Positions 61,968-64,000 of a stretch of 64,000 nucleotides of DNA are shown here, in pieces. Where the stretch lies: the NCBI GenBank assembly GCA_948567375.1, contig OX419758.1:7259001-7323000 (forward strand), read 5' to 3'. Position 1 is the first letter of the stretch. Each line of letters begins with the position of its first letter. The notes under the pieces were generated by a model. That model did no database searches, was not told the origin of the DNA, and worked only from the letters and a program-made list of their open reading frames with translations. The translations under genes were made by a program, and so were the position numbers. This DNA is from Lunularia cruciata. Lineage: Eukaryota; Streptophyta; Marchantiopsida; Lunulariales; Lunulariaceae.

Positions 61968-64000
61968 AAGGCACATTCTAGTCACTCACTCCATACTCCA
62001 AGCTCACTAAAAGATAGATATCTTGACCGTACTAAGCCTCTCCTTTTATATTAAATACAATTACCATGACAAGTGCTTTGTAGTATATTAAAATCCCTAT
62101 TTTACATAAATTACCCTATGTAAAGAATCTAAGGTTAATAAGTATTCTCTTGAGTATCTTGTCTCATATGCCTCTTTTGAAGCTCCCATGAATATTCTCT
62201 AAAAATCTAATATCTTCTTCTAATAAAAATTATAATATATACCAAGGTCAAGTCTATCTAACTTAATCTACCTCCAAAACCAAAAGTCACCTAACTAGGT
62301 CAAGCCAATCAGATGTTTACATCTCCTTCTAGCCATCTACTACCAATTTAATTTCACAAAGTTCAAGACAAAGTGCCACTCTAATATAATCTAATGCAAA
62401 ATCCCCTATAAGGTCACACTCTAATATAAATTCTCTTAAGATGTCTCTCTTTAAAGTTCACTAGGTGTACACATTGTGTATCCAAATAAATATTGGACTT
62501 TCTTACTTGTTTATCATACCAACTTAATTAGAGGCACCTCTAACTTAGTTTCTATTATAATATTATTAATAAGTAATTAGTACTAATAATATTAGAGACT
62601 AATTTGGACCCTATTATACTAAAATAATGTACCATTTAATGCACCCTTATGGGATTTGCAAGGTTTACCATTTTATGATTGGTTGTACAAAAAGCTTTGC
62701 AAGCCCTTGAAATTATGCAGAAAATTGTGCAGGAAAATACTCTCTATCTATTTCCCTCTATCCTTCCTTATACTCTTTGCTATGCCAAGATCTCCTTTGT
62801 TCTTTGTGGTACAAGGAACGGTAGCTTACTCCTCCATAAGACCTTGCTAGATTTTGTGAGGTTAAGCTAAAAATTATCACATATACAAAAACTATTTGCC
62901 GAAAACTCATGCAAAGTGGGAGGATCTAAGAACACCACTAGGAGAATGGATGTTTGAGCTCTCTCTGCTATTTATATAGCTACAAGAAAATTATGTGTTT
63001 GTTTAATCTGAAGGAATGTGTCCTTTTGTGTGTAAACATTGAATGTTTACAGAAACCTTACATCTTATAGACCTACTCAAGTATTTTATCTATTGGCCTC
63101 ACCTCCTTATGTGTTTGTATCTATCCTAAAACTCTTTTTGTCCTCTAATCACACATTCATTTTGTACCATTGGGGTTTATTGTATTTATTATAAGAAAGA
63201 GTTTAGGAGGGAAAGATATTCATTCCTTAGTGACCTTAGAGCATGGATAACTGAGCGGAAAGAGAATTTATGAGTATTACTTAGTAAATAAAGAGTGAGA
63301 TATGGCACTTGAGATTGTAAATACTATTTTATTGGTCTTGGATAAATCTCTTATTCTAGAGGATTCTTCTGTGAGTGTGAAGGAAGGATTCTCCTTGTTT
63401 ATATCAGTGAAGTCTTCCTTTATCTATTATTGTGGTGAAGCTACATAAGAGAAAGAACGAGGAATTCAAGGAGAGAAAGAGAGATTAGGGAAGTGAAGGA
63501 GATAATTATTATAGATTTCTAATCTGTTATTATACTTGATACACAATTTTATTTCATTTTAGTATATAGTACACATAACTTATCATTAGAGGTATCCTCT
63601 AGTTGAGAGACAATTCTATCACCTTTTTAGTTTGGCGTGCAAAGATGCATTGATTGTGTATCGAAAATGATGTTAAGGGAAAGATCCTTCCTAGTATAGA
63701 AGATCAATTCTTGAGTAGATCAATGGAGGTTCTTGTATCATCCTTTGGAGATCTAGAGCAAAACTTACTACTAAGCCTATCAAGGTACACTAAGTATTAA
63801 TACAAATACCCGTATATTTTCTTACCAAGACAAAGTAGAAGATTATTTTTTTAATGGTAGACATAATTTTAGTTACACATTTGAGTTTTGGACATTCTTT
63901 GGGACTCTTATCACATTTTGCTCTTAATACATTTCTGCTTCCAATTTATTATTTGAAACTTATAAACTTCATTTCACAAAATGCAATTTCTAAATTTCAT
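61968..64000. other. A+T-rich region without recognisable genes
   Basis: No homology to the other elements except weak similarity near 62250 to 6590. A TATA-like TTATATAG at 62972 and a purine-rich leader near 63450 hint at another LTR element (perhaps a copia type, with ATTAGAGG at 63584 where a primer site might be), but no TG/CA borders or coding motifs support it. Confidence 0.35.
62546..62602. repeat. A+T-rich inverted repeat
   Basis: Perfect arms TAATATTATTA (62558-62568) and TAATAATATTA (62584-62594), with imperfect extension outward (TTAGTTTCTA against AGAGACTAA). Could form a hairpin; may be a miniature element remnant. Confidence 0.5.

Noticed and set aside
63560-63610. Possible copia primer site and LTR end
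   Set aside because: ATTAGAGG resembles part of a primer site but neither LTR borders nor copia protein motifs were found.
1-64000. Host protein-coding gene, CRISPR array, rRNA
   Set aside because: No intron-exon gene with a known plant domain, no spaced short repeats, and no ribosomal sequence was found on either strand.

Overview
This window looks like intergenic nuclear DNA of a plant with a large genome. I found no host gene, tRNA, rRNA or CRISPR array. Nearly all of it is a nest of Ty3/gypsy LTR retrotransposons plus a less familiar class of coiled-coil-coding repeats. Plant-type signs are the initiator-Met primer binding site TGGTATCAGAGC, chromodomain integrases and LTRs of 0.4-0.75 kb. 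The depth of nesting and the decay suggest a gymnosperm, but that is inference. Working names used here: A, B, C, D, E, G, H (LTR-element families or copies), CC (coiled-coil element family), M, K, L (related or neighbouring coding repeats), I (non-coding repeat).

Layout. 1-1196: 5' end of a CC element on the minus strand. 1339-3045: repeat I. 3048-3610: start of a gypsy element (G, minus). 3640-6360: a CC-related coding repeat (M, minus). 6757-9612: broken gypsy E with a duplicated TATA segment. 9613-11061: gypsy fragment D (minus). 11651-36884: old gypsy B, split by two large insertions. Chromovirus C1 (12257-24192) sits in B's leader and itself carries chromovirus A (16541-22842) in its integrase. 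A CC element (24326-31945) sits in B's first small upstream ORF and itself carries an inverted second CC element (28048-31781). B's 3' LTR is cut by C2 (36885-38572). C2 is cut by H1 (minus, 38573-42321), which holds a solo LTR and is cut by H2 (42322-50898). H2 carries an A-type solo LTR (46116-46868). 50899-61380: second copy of I, repeat K, and a composite of CC ends around a gag-bearing element L. 61381-61967: solo LTR of the A/B type. 61968-64000: A+T-rich, unassigned.

Most insertion points are supported by target-site duplications: GGATG for A, ACTCT for the inner CC element, GTATG for the A-type solo LTR, ATGCT/ACGCT for C1, and GACGT/GACAT for the outer CC element. B is therefore the oldest element, and A, the inner CC element and the A-type solo LTR are the youngest layers.

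Two things may be undescribed. First, a conserved microprotein of about 54-75 residues, ending in a Tyr-Ile-Leu-type tail and a stop, lies between the primer site and gag in several gypsy lineages (A, B, C, D, G, H) and occurs as a tandem pair in A, B and H. Second, the roughly 3.7 kb CC elements have TG...CA-type ends and 5-bp target duplications like integrase products, yet their two ends are unlike each other. They share a conserved domain followed by a long coiled coil. They are either giant solo LTRs with an ORF inside or a distinct kind of mobile unit.
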